A stretch of 64,000 bases of DNA, taken from assembly GCA_027625915.1 (NCBI GenBank), contig JANTQA010000038.1:310001-374000 (forward strand), read 5' to 3'. This stretch comes from Anaeramoeba flamelloides. Its lineage: Eukaryota > Metamonada > Anaeramoebidae. Within the stretch, counting starts at the first letter, position 1. The number at the start of each line of letters is the position of its first letter. Below the pieces are notes generated by a model. That model was not told the origin of the DNA and did not search any database. It was given only the letters and a program-made list of their open reading frames with translations. A program made the translations under genes and the position numbers. Positions 1 through 12,224 of this stretch are shown in pieces.

Positions 1-305
1 AAGAACTCATATAAAATTAGTTGGTAGTATCTAACCATTTGATCAATCAATATTCCTAATAGAATTTCAACAAATTTACTAATGTATTTTTTTTGTTTTG
101 CTCTCTCCAAAATTTTTAACACACCCATGATTTATTTGTATTGATAATTATTTATTTATTGTTTTGTGAGTATTGTAATTTATAAACAAGTGTTAACATT
201 TCAATTAGTGAATGGTTCTAATTTGGTATTTCTTCTTTAATTGATTAAATAAGTTTTTTTTTTCACAAATTGAATTTTGGTGTGTTAAAAATTTTGAATT
301 GGGGT
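1..305. repeat. Dispersed repeat R1, copy 1 (cut by window start)
   Basis: This stretch is the reverse complement of 48461-48770, at roughly 90% identity by eye, and similarity stops near position 305. It contains the core GGTAGTATCTAACCATTTG followed by GATCAATCAATA. A sub-part, about 107 to 300, begins and ends with inverted copies of CCAAAATTTTTAACACACC, so it may be a small TIR element inside a larger repeat. Shorter relatives of the first 125 bases lie at 17.9 and 38.9 kb. No coding potential is seen. The class of repeat is not known. Confidence 0.75.
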
Positions 306-1266
306 TTAGTTATGCTTTCTCAAAAATTCATTTTTAATGTTTAGTGTTTGTTCTTTAAGTAATAATATTTCCTATCCTTCAAATAATTCAAAACTAAAGC
401 CATAGTAAAATAAGTATGCTATTATAGTTGTTGTTTTTTTTAGGTCTTAATTTTATTATGTATATTTTACAATTTCATTTTTTTTTTTTCACTTTTTTGT
501 TTCTTAAAAATTATTTTTCTTTCAAAAACGAGTTTAAATTTGACTAATAAATTATAAAAGTTCAATTTTACTTAAATAAATACTCAAAATAATTCCCCAC
601 AAAGATGAAATTAACTGTTTTTCTAAAAATAAATTATTTTTGAGATCTAACAATAAAAATTATTGGTTTTTTTTTGGGATTGATGAATTGGATTATTGTT
701 TAAAATGTTAACTCTTTTTGGGTAGTATTTCAAAAATCTGATTGATCTATCCTTTTGTTATTATACAATTTGTTATAAATAAATTGAACAAAAATTTCAT
801 TCAGTTCTCCAAAAAAGTAGTTATTAAATCAGGCTACTTTTTCAATTTTTTAAATTCAAAATATCAGCTTAAATTAATGATTTACTCTTTTTAGAATTGG
901 GTCTTTTGATGTTTTATTTTAATTTTTGTATGTTTATTTTTTGGGAAAGCAGAATGAAAATTGTGATCTGTTTATTTTATAATTAATTGCAATTTGAATT
1001 ATTTTTTATCTTATAAAAATAAATATTAAAGTTTAAAAATAATCAATCATTTTTAAAAGATTTCTAAAAAATTGTGGTTGACTAATTAAAATTTATCAAT
1101 TTTTAGTTATTTTGTCACCCTCTATATTTGACTAAGAAGGGTGAGGATTTCAGAAAATCTTTCAGACAATAATAATAACTCATTTGAAGATTCAAAAAAT
1201 ATAAAAAAAAGATTCGAGATCTCATAAAGTGCCAAAGATTTTCACTTACACAAGAGTAGAGCAGTG

Positions 1267-1739
1267 AAAAAAATACCGGACATGAAAAAAATCCCTGACA
1301 AGATTTTTAATTGTGAATATTAGTAAAATTATTGTGTAATTTCATTTATTTACAATCAAATTCCTTTTTTTAAGAATCGAACTTTTTCAATTATAACTCC
1401 CACACTTATTAGAATGATGATTGATGAAATCACACTTGTTCAAAACACCATTCAATCAATCAAAAAACAAGAAGAAAAATTATCATTTTCCAAACTCTTG
1501 GAAACCTCAATAAAACTCTATTGTTTTTCGAAAAAAGTTGATCAACATATGGCTATCAAACAATTCCTCAAGTATTCTAGAGACATCTTACTTTGATGAA
1601 CTTTAGGTAGGTTTATTACTAATCTCATATAAAAATTGGTTATTTATAATAAGGATTTCATTGAAATTAGACAAAAATTTTACTGATACTTACAATTAAA
1701 AATCTTTTCCGGGATTTTTTTCATGTCAGGTATTTTTTT
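1267..1739. mobile_element. Small TIR element (MITE-like), 473 bp
   Basis: The ends are inverted repeats of about 60 bp. The left end runs from AAAAAAATACCGGACATGAA and the right end closes with the complement of a near-identical sequence, with few mismatches. The interior holds one 60-codon open frame (1414-1596, plus) starting MMIDEITLVQ, which resembles no family I know and is probably incidental. No clear target-site duplication is visible. It is a non-autonomous DNA element by size and structure; its superfamily is unknown. Confidence 0.65.
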
Positions 1740-1750
1740 CCCTACTATAA

Positions 1751-2105
1751 ATATGGAATGTTGTAAAAAATTGAGTTTTTACAATTTTGGAGATAAATAA
1801 AGAGTTCCATGTCTTTGTCCAAATTTTGGTAATAGTGAACCAAACATTCGGTTTTTATTTTTGGGATTAAAAGAATTATAAATATAAAATTGTTTGGTAA
1901 ATATCAATACTTTTGTTTGAAAAATATTTTTTTTTAAAAAATTGAAAGATTGGTATTTACGAAATGTTTTTTTGATTCAACAGATTATGAACCTATTAAG
2001 ATAATCAGGTAATATATTTACTATTAATAAATTTTGGAGATATACATGGAACTTTTTATTTATCTCCAAAATTGTAAAAACTCTATTTTTTACAACATTC
2101 CATAT
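1751..2105. mobile_element. Small TIR element (MITE-like), 355 bp
   Basis: Terminal inverted repeats of about 80 bp begin ATATGGAATGTTGTAAAAAA and read inward through ACAATTTTGGAGATAAATAA. The right arm is the complement, with a handful of mismatches. The middle of about 180 bp has no open frame. It sits 11 bp from the 1267-1739 element but its ends are unrelated, so the two are separate insertions. Superfamily is unknown. Confidence 0.65.
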
Positions 2106-3143
2106 TTTTTCTTGTGAAGAAACAAATTCAGTTGTTTTCAAAATTATAAATTTTAACCATTATAAATTGGAAATTGGGTGTTCACCATTTGGCGATTTTA
2201 TTAAAAACTGAATTCCATTTTTCTTTGTTGATTATTGGAGATTGATCATACTTCACAGGTTGGTTCATTAGATAATTTATTTAAGGAGTGACCCAAAAAA
2301 TGCAAAAATTTTTTTAAAACTATAAAACTCCTACCTTTAAAGACACTCAGTTCTCCTCTAGAAACGTAAATACATCACCTCTTTATGTGTTTATAATTGT
2401 TTATTAAACTGTTTCTATCGGATAATAATTTAAATTTTTACAATAACAAAAATTCCACTTCATTTTTTGGATATAAAGATTTTGACATTTAAATTCGTAA
2501 GCTATTTTGTTCTTGAATTTTCGAGTTCTAAAATCTTTTTAAGAGAGTTTATCAACAAACTAAAACGAGTGTGTTGATTTCTAAGTGTTACTTGGAAATA
2601 GATAGATTGGATTATGTTATGTTTCAATTCAAAATCCAAAATAGAAAAGTTCATAAAGAGTTAACTTTTTGATCAGATTAACCAAGTTTTCGTTTGGTAA
2701 CATTTTGTTCAAATAATTGTTACGTTGGGAAATTCAACTCTAGTCAAACCAAATCCTCGTTGAGGCAAACCCCCCAAAAATGGTTCAAAAAATAAAAATT
2801 CTTAAAATTGATTTCAAAATCAAATTTATTTCAAGTAATTTTTCCATTTTGGACAAAAAAAATACAAAAAATATGATTTTTTATTTTAGAAAGAGAGGTT
2901 TCGTTATTTTTGTAAAAATTGGCTGTAAATAATTTTTTTTGAATATTCACAAATAATAAATAAATTAGTGGAACAAAAAGTGAAAAACGAAAAATAAATC
3001 TTTTTGGTTTCTTAAACATAGTGTTAATTTAAAATTGAAACTTTTAATTTGATTTTTTCTGATTAGGTAAGAAAAACGAAAAATAATATTATCATTTATT
3101 TTGTTTCAAATTTTAATAAATTTTTTTTATATTTTTAGCTTGA
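2106..3143. other. Intergenic DNA upstream of the DGAT1-like gene
   Basis: About 1 kb of AT-rich DNA with no supported gene or repeat. A pyrimidine-rich run ending in TTTTTAG lies a few bases before the ATG at 3144 and could be the acceptor of a 5'UTR intron. No promoter motif is recognised. Confidence 0.4.
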
Positions 3144-6100
3144 ATGTCCTTTCCTGAAAAAAATTCACAAAGTAATAACGATCCTGAGAACAAAGAAAAC
3201 AACAAGAATGATCAAGTTACTGAAAAAGAAAAACAATTAGACAAAAATGAAGTAGAAATTCTTGAAGAGAACGAAACAGAAACAGAAACAGACAAAGCTA
3301 AAGAAAAAGAAAAAGAAACTGAACAAGAAACTGAACAAGAAAAAGAACAAGAAAAAGAACAAGAAAAAGAAAAAGAAACCGAACAAGAAAAAGAAGAAAC
3401 AAAAGAAGAAAAAAATAAGAAAAACCTCACCAATAAAGAACAAAAAAAAAAAACATATACAAAAAAAGAATACCCCAAGCCAAAAGGAGTCCGCAATATG
3501 TTTTTTCTGTTTGGTGTGACTGCTTTAGTGAATTTATTACTCGCTTTTGTTTACCCACAAAACTACCAGTATTTAAAAACATTTACTTTTGGGTTTGATT
3601 TGATCCCTTCATTGTTTGGAGGTGTTCAGTACTTTCTCCTTTTCATTGCAATTTCGACAGTCATGGCGATTTTATCGTATTATCCACGTAATTTGTATGA
3701 GTCATTGAATTTAAAAAGATCCATTTTCAAAACCTTTTATGGGGTTGTGATTGGTTTACATTTTACGTTGCTAGTAATTTCTCTTTATTTTCCTATGAAT
3801 CCAGGTAAGACTTTTTGCTTTTTATTCTTTGATTTCACTTTTTAATTTTGCTTGAAAATTCTGAAAAAAATTCTTTTGGAAAGGTAACAGTTTTTTTTTA
3901 TGGAAACCTCCAAATAGCGCTTACACTCAAAAAAAAAAAAACTCGGAAAATTAAATTTTTGCTGAATACTCATTTTAGACCAACCAAAATACTTTTTTTT
4001 TTTTTTTAAATCATCCCAAAATCTTTCACCCTTAAACCTTATTCAACCCCTTTACATCCAAACAAACAACACACTACAAATATACTTTTTATTATTTTGA
4101 TTAATCTTGTTGTTTTTTGAGGATTCGTTTCAAAATAAAAATTCTTTTGAGATTGTAAATTGTTTAAGGCGTTACAAATTTTCCTGGGAAAAATAGTGTT
4201 GTGAACAATAAGATTTTGCAAACTCTTTCAAAACAGAAAAAAAAAATTTCTCGTTCCTTTCCACTTCACCAAAATTACTATGGTTAAAAAAAACATTGTT
4301 TCCAAAGCAAAAAACAAAAACTTTTTCTTTCAAAAATAAAAACAAATGTTATCCAAAAGTTCTCTTTCATATTTAATTTTTAATCGTTCACAAGAACATT
4401 TAAATTTTATTTCATTAATTGTCATATTTTGCAAGACCTTGTTCTTGTTTCTAACAATTTTAAAACTAAAACAACACCTGGTTTGAAAAAATCTTTTTTT
4501 TGAAAAAAGAAAAGAAGAAGAATAAGAATAAAAAAAAAGAACAAAAAAAGGATGAATAATAAGAATAAGAAGACGACAAAAAAGGTAAAGGATAAAGAAG
4601 TGAAAAAAAAAAGGGATCTTACTCTTCTATCTGTCCAAAATCATTTTTGTGAGAATAATTTTGTTTTAATAGTTTTTTTATTTTCAAAAATAAAGCAATT
4701 TTCAAAAAGTGAAAAACTTTATGTTTTCATAATCCTCTTGAAGTGTTTTATTGAGGTTTTTAAACCCTTTAATTGGATTTTTAAACACCTTTGGTTTATC
4801 ACTCTTGAGAACAATTATAGATGCATTTTCATAAAATGTTGAATTACCGATTTTAATGACTATCGGAATTTTATGCATTATATGGATTGAAATACAATGG
4901 CACAAGATAAAAAAAACCATTTAATTGGTTAGAGGTTGAAGGAAAGTCAAAAAACGCCAATTTGTGTTTTTTTTCAGGATTTTGATTTTAAAATCATTTA
5001 GAGGACCAAAACTTTTAGAAATTCGAATCATACAAGGCAAATTTAAAATCGGCTTTGTTTAATCTTGTTTTACTTTGCCTTCCCTCAAGATAATTTTAAA
5101 GTGTATTTGTTACCTTACCTTAAACACTTTAACACTTTAAAATAAAGTGAAATGAATGCTCATAAAGATGACTTTTGGGTTTTGGGACCTTTTCAAGGAA
5201 AATTTCGAATTTGCTTAAAAACAAATGATTTTGTCCAACTACAAAATTTTTGAAAAAAATCCAAATTTTAAATTTTATCAAGATCTCAAAAATTAACATT
5301 CTTACAAGACAATAGATATACTGTTAATCTTTAAAGTAATCATTTACTGGGTACAAAATTCGGATAACCCTTAAAAACCACTATAGTAATATTCTGCCAA
5401 ATTATGAAAAAATTTAGGATACCGTCATTTTCCTATTAATAAATAAAATATTTTTCTTTCAAATTTCCCAAATATTGTTTCTTCCTTTGCTCGATATTAG
5501 ATGAAAAAATCCAAAGATCTTTGCAACATAAATTGAAAATAGAAATTTAATTAAGCTCTTCTTTTAAAAAACTTGGATAGAATTTGATTTTTTTTTTTAA
5601 TTTGAATTTAATAGTATTCTTAAAAAAATATAAAATTTCTAAAATATTTAATGTGTTGTAATTGTACATTGGATCATTGCTATGAAAGTTAAAGGTATAT
5701 TTTAAAAAAATTGGTGTTTTATTCAAGTAAATATATTCTTTTTTTATCAAAGAATTAATCCAAATAAACAAAAATAATAAACAAGAAAATTAAAGAATAA
5801 CATCTTTGCTATTATTCAAAATAAGGACTCATTATTTATCTTGTCATTGGTTATGATAAAGAAAATTATGATTCTTTATTGAAATTTATAAAAAAAAATT
5901 GTAAAAATTAGAAATAAGGAAAGTGCCGTAGAGTGCCGTCAAGTACCACCAAGTGTTGTGGAGTGCCTAGGTTTTCCAAAATTCAAAAGAATTCAGTAAA
6001 ATCTTTGATTTTCCTCTATTATTTTAAATTCTGGAAAAACTAACGGCGGTTTTTTTTTAATTTTTGAAATAAAAAGAAAATAAACTCTTTTTCAAATAAA

Positions 6101-8235
6101 AGGGCACAAAAAATTTCAAGAATTATTCATAATTGAATCAAATTGATTGTAGTATCATTCTAAAATCCAAGAAACGCTTTAAAACATAAAAAAAACACTC
6201 AACTGAATCTTTAAAACTCATCAAAACAAAACAATAAAAATTAAAATTCAATATTTTAAAAATTGATATGCCCTTTTATTTGAAATGAGAAATCTCATTT
6301 TGTAAATTGTAAAGAAAAAAAAGATAAAAACCCATAAAAACCTTTGAACAAGGCGAATTGAGAAAAAGTTCTCGAAATTTTATTGATAATTCTTTACACG
6401 TCAAACTTTTGTTCTTTAAAGTCTCATTTCCAACATAAAGATGCAATTCATCTGGTATTCCATTGGAATTTTTTTTCTTTGTTTCTCTTTTCTTTGTTCC
6501 AGACATCAATCCAATAATGGTCTTTCTTAATTCCCGAATCTAGCTCATTCGAAATCAAACTTAAACTGTTTCCATTTATACACTGGTGGATTATTTCCAA
6601 ATTGGTTTCTTCTTATCTTGCTTTTTCATTTTCCAACTGTTCAATATTCTTTAAAAATTAAAACAAAAAATAAAAAAAGTGAATAATTAAAAATTAAAAA
6701 CATCAATAAGTAATTATCTTATAAACAATCAAATTCGATGGTATTGATGATTTGAGGGATGTGTACCCTTTTGTTTGAAAAAGAGTTTATAAGGAATTTT
6801 CTTTTAATTTCAAAAATTAAAAAAAAAAACCTAACGACGATTTTCTGGACTTCAAAAAAATTGAATAAAATCAAAGATTTTTCTTTTTTCTTTTAAATTC
6901 CAGAAAAATCTAATGGCATTTTTTTTTTTTTAATTTGAAAGAATTGAGTAAAATCTTTGATTTTTACACAATTCTTTCAAATCAAAAAACACCAAATTGC
7001 TGTAAGGAGAAATTAATTTCCTCACTTCAAAATAAATATATATATTTTTTTTTATTAATTAAAAAGGTGCTTGGTTTAGGACCTATATACATACAATTAC
7101 AAAAATGGTAAAAATGGTTTTTTTTTTGATCAAAAAGATATTTTCCAAAAACAAAACACATGACAGAATGTACCTTTTTTTGAAGGGATCTCTTTCTTTG
7201 TGTTTCAGATCTGTTTCAGATATCTATATAACAAATATTGTTTTATATTCCAATCCATAAAATCTTAGATTTCAATATTTTTTTATTTAGAATTTTACAA
7301 GGCAACAAAGTCGAAGTGATTAATTTTATTTTGTTTGATATAATTTAAATTTAAAAATGAACCAAATCAACAAAATACAGTTTAAAAAAATGTAAACAAA
7401 AAAAAAAAAAAAATAATCAAAATAGTTAAATTTTTAAATTTTCTAAAAAAAGTTCTATGGTAATGTTAATAACCCATGTTGATTCCTTTAACCCATTACT
7501 TATATTTTAATTTATTTTTTCCTTCGGGCTTCGGTATTTGAACATGAGAATGTATATTTCCACACTCTACTAAGATTTAAACCAACTTTTGAAGTTAGAT
7601 CTTGGGTTAGTGCAAATAGTTCAAAACTATTAATTGGTTTTTTTTCAGTGATTTGAGGATAATCGCAAATTTTGTCACATGAAATACTAAGCTTAATTTT
7701 TGTTTACATTCAAAAAAGAATCTTTTTTTAATTTTTTTTTTTGTAAAAAAATTAAATTTAATCTTTTAATATCTATAAAATTCTTTTTAAAACTTTATTT
7801 AAAGAAACCATATTTCTTGTTTATCTATTATTATAAACCTATTGATTTGTTTCTTCTATATATTCAGAAATAAAATATTTTCGTAACTGGGCTAAATTAT
7901 AGTTACGGGTTAAAGATAAAATCACAAGTTATTTACACAAAATTATTGAAAATTTTAAACTGTTCAAAATACATTTCAAAAATTTTAATAAAGTAATGAC
8001 TAAATTAAAATAGATACCTTTTACAATTAGTTTTGAAAAGCTTACTTCCACATTCTTTTAAAATGATCTAATTCTTTTTTTGAAATTTTTTTCTTTAAAA
8101 ATTTTTACAAAGAAAAAGAATTAGAAAAAACAAATATAGACAATTTCTCTTTGAAAAACCATGAAGTCCAAAAAAACAATATTTCTTAATATTTTTCAAA
8201 AAAACGTTTTAAAAGTATCTGTATTACCATTATTC

Positions 8236-8272
<37 letters not shown>

Positions 8273-9288
8273 GTGTGTATGTGTGTTTGTTCACATATGA
8301 TACATTTAAAAAGTTTTTATTTGAAAAAAAATTGAAAAGTAAATGGGATTTAAAAAAAAATGAAAATCATTAATCTATAATCATATTTAGAAAACAAATA
8401 ATAAATCGTTTTTTATTTTTATTTTTATTGTATTTTATTTTTATTTAATTAATAGTTTTGGCTGCTGCGTTTACACTGTATATGATAATTTATATTTTAA
8501 AAATCCATTCATGGTATTTTACTGCAGATAAACTTGAAGAAAAGCTTAAATTAAGTCCAAATGCGAAATTTAACAATTATCTTTATTTTTTATTGGCACC
8601 AACTTTAATATATAAAAATAATTTTGAAAAAAAAGAAAAAAGAAGAAAAATTTATATTTGTTATAAATTTGTCAGTTTTCTTTTAGGCTTGTTAGGAATG
8701 TGGTTGGTTTATCTTAATTACTTAGAGCCCATCTTTATAGAATCAACTAATTATTTTTTTTGGATGCTCCCACTCGATACTGTGCGATTAATAATCCCCA
8801 TTCAATTGATGTGGTGGGGTATATTTATGACATTTTTTAGAGCAATGTTAAAATTAACAGCAGAACTTCTGAAATGCAAGGATAACAGATTTTATGACGA
8901 TTGGTGGAACGCACATAACGTCAGAGAATTTTGGAAAAAATGGAATATAATGTTCCATAAATTCGCCTCTCAGCATATATTCAAATTTTTATTGCAAAAT
9001 TCAAATGTAAGTGTCAAAATATCCCTCGGAGCGGTTTTTATCGTTTCTGGTATTTTGCATGAAATTTTGATTTGCTCTGCTTTCAGGTTATTTTCCTTCC
9101 AATGGTTTTTAACCTTTATTATTCAAATTTTTCTAGTTATTGGGCAATCAAAACTACCTGTTGGTCTTCGCAACGGAAACGGCGGAAATCTAATATTTTG
9201 GTCAACATTGTTTTTTGGAATACCGGGACTTGCTTTATGGTATAGAAGATTATTATTATTAAAAACGGTAACAAATGGTGTTCTTTAA
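3144..9288 (+). CDS. DGAT1-like diacylglycerol/sterol O-acyltransferase (MBOAT), two exons
   Basis: An ER membrane acyl-CoA-dependent acyltransferase of the ACAT/DGAT1 family, which makes triacylglycerol or steryl esters. Exon 1 is 3144-3804 and exon 2 is 8456-9288, joined in phase 1 at a GTAAGA donor and an AATAG acceptor, giving 497 residues (DGAT1 is usually about 490-520). Residues 1-115 are a Glu/Lys-rich cytosolic tail; hydrophobic helices follow. The family signature FYDDWWN is at residues 366-372 and the catalytic His at 422 in SGILHEIL, close to their places in human DGAT1. YFLLAPTLIY matches the conserved FLFAPTLCY. The splice joins a helix that aligns across the junction, which supports the intron. 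Start: first ATG of the open frame. Overall pattern favours DGAT1 over ACAT, but substrate is inferred. Confidence 0.88.
5921..6052. repeat. Hairpin-ended repeat fragment (H family)
   Basis: The segment begins with repeated GTGCCGTAGAGTGCCGTCAAG-type units, then GTGCCTAGGTTTTCC, then an imperfect hairpin of about 28 bp per arm around AAAATCTTTGATTTT, and ends CTAACGGCGG. The same order of parts occurs at 18.95-19.04 kb and 22.52-22.63 kb. It looks like the terminus of the 1 kb repeat described at 18.1 and 22.5 kb. Confidence 0.6.
6081..6789 (-). mobile_element. TA-inserting DNA transposon remnant, 709 bp, copy 1
   Basis: The ends are inverted repeats TAAACTCTTTTTCAAAYAAA followed by AGGGYAC, and each end carries a TA dinucleotide, as expected of Tc1/mariner-type insertion. 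The minus strand is collinear with 47507-48213 (707 bp). It contains a broken reading frame. One part reads like a helix-turn-helix of a transposase N-terminus (YINGNSLSLISNELD). A second part, open at 6276-6509, reads PDELHLYVGNETLKNKSLT. There is no room for a catalytic domain, so it is non-autonomous. Superfamily assignment rests only on TA targets and ends. Confidence 0.75.
6795..6990. repeat. Hairpin repeats beside the transposon
   Basis: Directly after the transposon, AATTTTCTTTTAATTTC is the complement of sequence just left of the transposon, so the element sits in the middle of a palindrome. Then come CCTAACGACG and two successive hairpins centred near 6880 and 6960, each with arms matching TTGAGTAAAATC and its complement. 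These are more members of the H family. Confidence 0.55.
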
Positions 9289-9337
9289 GGTTATTATTTG
9301 ACGTTAAAATGAAAATAGATAATATATGCATCCACGC

Positions 9338-9339
<2 letters not shown>

Positions 9340-9410
<71 letters not shown>
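9340..9410. repeat. (AAT)n microsatellite
   Basis: About 24 uninterrupted TAA/AAT units start some 50 bp after the DGAT1-like stop codon. They probably lie in the 3'UTR or just beyond it. Confidence 0.95.
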
Positions 9411-12191
9411 TATAATATATAATATGACTTATTTATCTTTTTCATATGAACGACTATAATTTCAATTCATTTTGCTAATATATACATTTTTTTTTTATAA
9501 TTTTTCTTTATAAAGAAACAGAAACATTTTAAATTATTTAACGTATCAATAAAACTCAAAAAAAAAAAAACTATAAAATTTTTTTTAAATTTTTTGAATG
9601 AAATTTAATGTTATTAGAGTTTTTAAATAATTTCTAGATTAATATACTCTGTTTTTGATTTTGAATTTTATTTGAAAAAAAAGAAAAGTTATTAAAAATA
9701 CAAATACAAATACAATTCTCCTAATTTTTGTAAACTATTTCAAAAAAAAACATTTTTTTTCTATATTTTGAGAAGAATTGATGTAATTAAGGATTAATGA
9801 AATGATGAAATAATTGATTTTGTTCTTATGGTCTGGATGTGGTAAATATGGGGAATAAGTTAGAAATGATTAAAGAATTTACTTTTCAAATCGATAGTTT
9901 TTGGAATGAATGAAAAAAACATTATATATTTTATTTTTTACCTATTTTTTTTAATTTGATTAATTTTATTCATATTCGGAAGAAGAGTTACCCTGAAAAA
10001 AGATCAAGATGTTGTCATTTAATACAAAGACTCTGGAACATGGATATTTTGAACAGTTTAAATTAATCATAAACAACTAAATGGTAAAAAATAATAAAGT
10101 CTTAAACGATCAGATCTAAAAAGAAAACAAAAAACAAAACAATTAAACAATGTTTCCAACAATTAACAATAACGGAACCAAAATTATTATTAGTATTCGT
10201 ATTAGTGTGGTAATTTTCTATTTTTCAATATGAAACAATTGTAATGGTATTTTTTTTTTGATTTTTTTTTTTCCAATCTGTTCTTATAAACCCTTTTTAA
10301 ATTACAATTTTTTCTGTTCAATTTTAATGTTTTTGTTTTTTTAAACAATTGAGAAATTTTAGGAAGTTTTACCCTTAAATAATTATGAAATTTATGATTT
10401 TATTATTAAATTTCAATAAAAAAGAATTGAATTAAAAACAAATTGGGAATATAATTTACACTTCTTCAATAAGAAAAATAATAAATAATATTTTTCATTT
10501 GAGAGGTAAATTATAGATTTTGAATGTATATACAATTAATTGAAGACTTGGCGATTTTTCATTTCACTTTTAAATAAATCTAAAAACTCACAATTAAACA
10601 TTTAAAAGAGGGATAATTTACAAAATTTCCAATTCAAAAAAAAAAAAAAAAAAAATGATTCTACTTATCAAATCCTAATTCAACAGTACCTAGATACTAT
10701 TCGAAAAACCTCTTTCTTATAGGTTTTTCTAATTGACTTTAGGTTTTTCAACAAATTATATAATGATTATCTAAAATTTAAAACTTGTAATTAGTTTTTA
10801 ACATTTCTTTAATGTTAGAAATTTTTATTACAAATGTTATTTCTTCCTTTGATTTTTCAAAGAAAAAAAAAAATTTTTTAAATAAAAATAATTAAACAAA
10901 AAAAAAATTAAAAAATAACAAAAATTACCAAATAGAGAAATTTCAAAAGTTGTTAACTTGTATTCAATATAATCTTCTTAAATTGATTAGAATATGAAAT
11001 AGAGTGTCACTATTAGGAACTCTTTGATAAAAATTACCTTGATTTAGATTATTGATTTATTGAAAACTATCATTCATAATATATAATTTTATTTTTACTT
11101 AGATATTTAACAGTAATAAAAATTAAAAAATTTTTTTTTTTCAATTTTTAAAAAGAAAATTTTTGTTTTCATGACTCTATTCGGATAATATAAATTTCAG
11201 AAAGGATTTTACATCTGAAGATTTAAACTAGTCAACAATCGATTTTTTATATAAGAGGGTTTATTTTTTTAGAGATTGATGATTAAATATCTTGTTTTTT
11301 TATAGATTAAAAATATTTTATAGACAAAAAATCTAGAAATATTCAAGATTAGTACACAATATCTCAAACCAAAAGATATTTTTTCAAATAAAAAACGAGA
11401 TAAAATATGAGTAAATTTAAATTTGAATATTTCAAACAAACCTTAACATCTCCAAGTACCATAATAAAATTGACTTGTAAACTAAAATACAATCTAACAG
11501 TAAATATAATAGCAAATTCATAAGAATTTTAACACATCTTGAAATTGAAAAATGGAAGAAAAACTGATTACGGCAACACCCAAATCACTTTCAATTTTAT
11601 ATTCAGAAATGAATTATTACTTTTAAAAATTTGATCCAATTTTTCTTATTTTTCAAAAAGTTTCAAAATTCAAATTATTTTCTAATTAATTTCAAAAATA
11701 TATTATTTTCTTTATCAAGAAGGTAGAAATATTATTATTTTCAAAATAAGTTTAAAAAATATACTTTAAAAATAAAACCACAGAGTTTTTAAATAACAGA
11801 AATAAAAAATCCACTTAATTTCCTAAAAAAAATACTTTAATTATTTTAAATTTGAAAAAAATATCATTTTTTGATTTAAAAAATTGTTCAAATCAATTTT
11901 TTCTTTTCATTGTATAAAAAAAAAGAGAGAAAAAAAAATCAAATTTTCAAGAGAAAAATCTTCCCAAATATTTTTAGATACTAGAAAACCCAACTTATAA
12001 TCTTTTTAGAAATACTTTTTATATTGATTATTACTTAACCAACAATGAATAACACAATCTTAATCATTTCAAGTTGATAATTAACCCAAGAAAATTAAAA
12101 TTATCAATAGATTTTCTTATTATTTTCATTATTTTTAAAGATTTTCAAACAAACCAAACCAAATTCAAATTATTAATTACAGTTATTATAT

Positions 12192-12224
<33 letters not shown>

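Larger units (their letters stand above)
3805..8455 (+). other. 4.65 kb phase-1 intron of the DGAT1-like gene
   Basis: The intron starts GTAAGA and ends TTAATTAATAG. It is far longer than the other introns resolved here (about 130-710 bp). It contains the 709 bp TA-flanked transposon, flanking hairpin repeats, a (TA)n run near 8236-8260, and otherwise AT-rich sequence in which I see no exon. Short open frames within it, for example near 4552 and 8161, look accidental. Confidence 0.75.

Noticed and set aside
3212-3519. Long open frames opposite and alongside the DGAT1-like N-terminus
   Set aside because: They are mirror frames of the Glu/Lys hexamer repeats; the real frame continues into the membrane domain.
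9137-9445. 102-codon minus-strand frame at the end of the DGAT1-like gene
   Set aside because: It is mostly the AAT microsatellite read backwards plus antisense of the acyltransferase exon.
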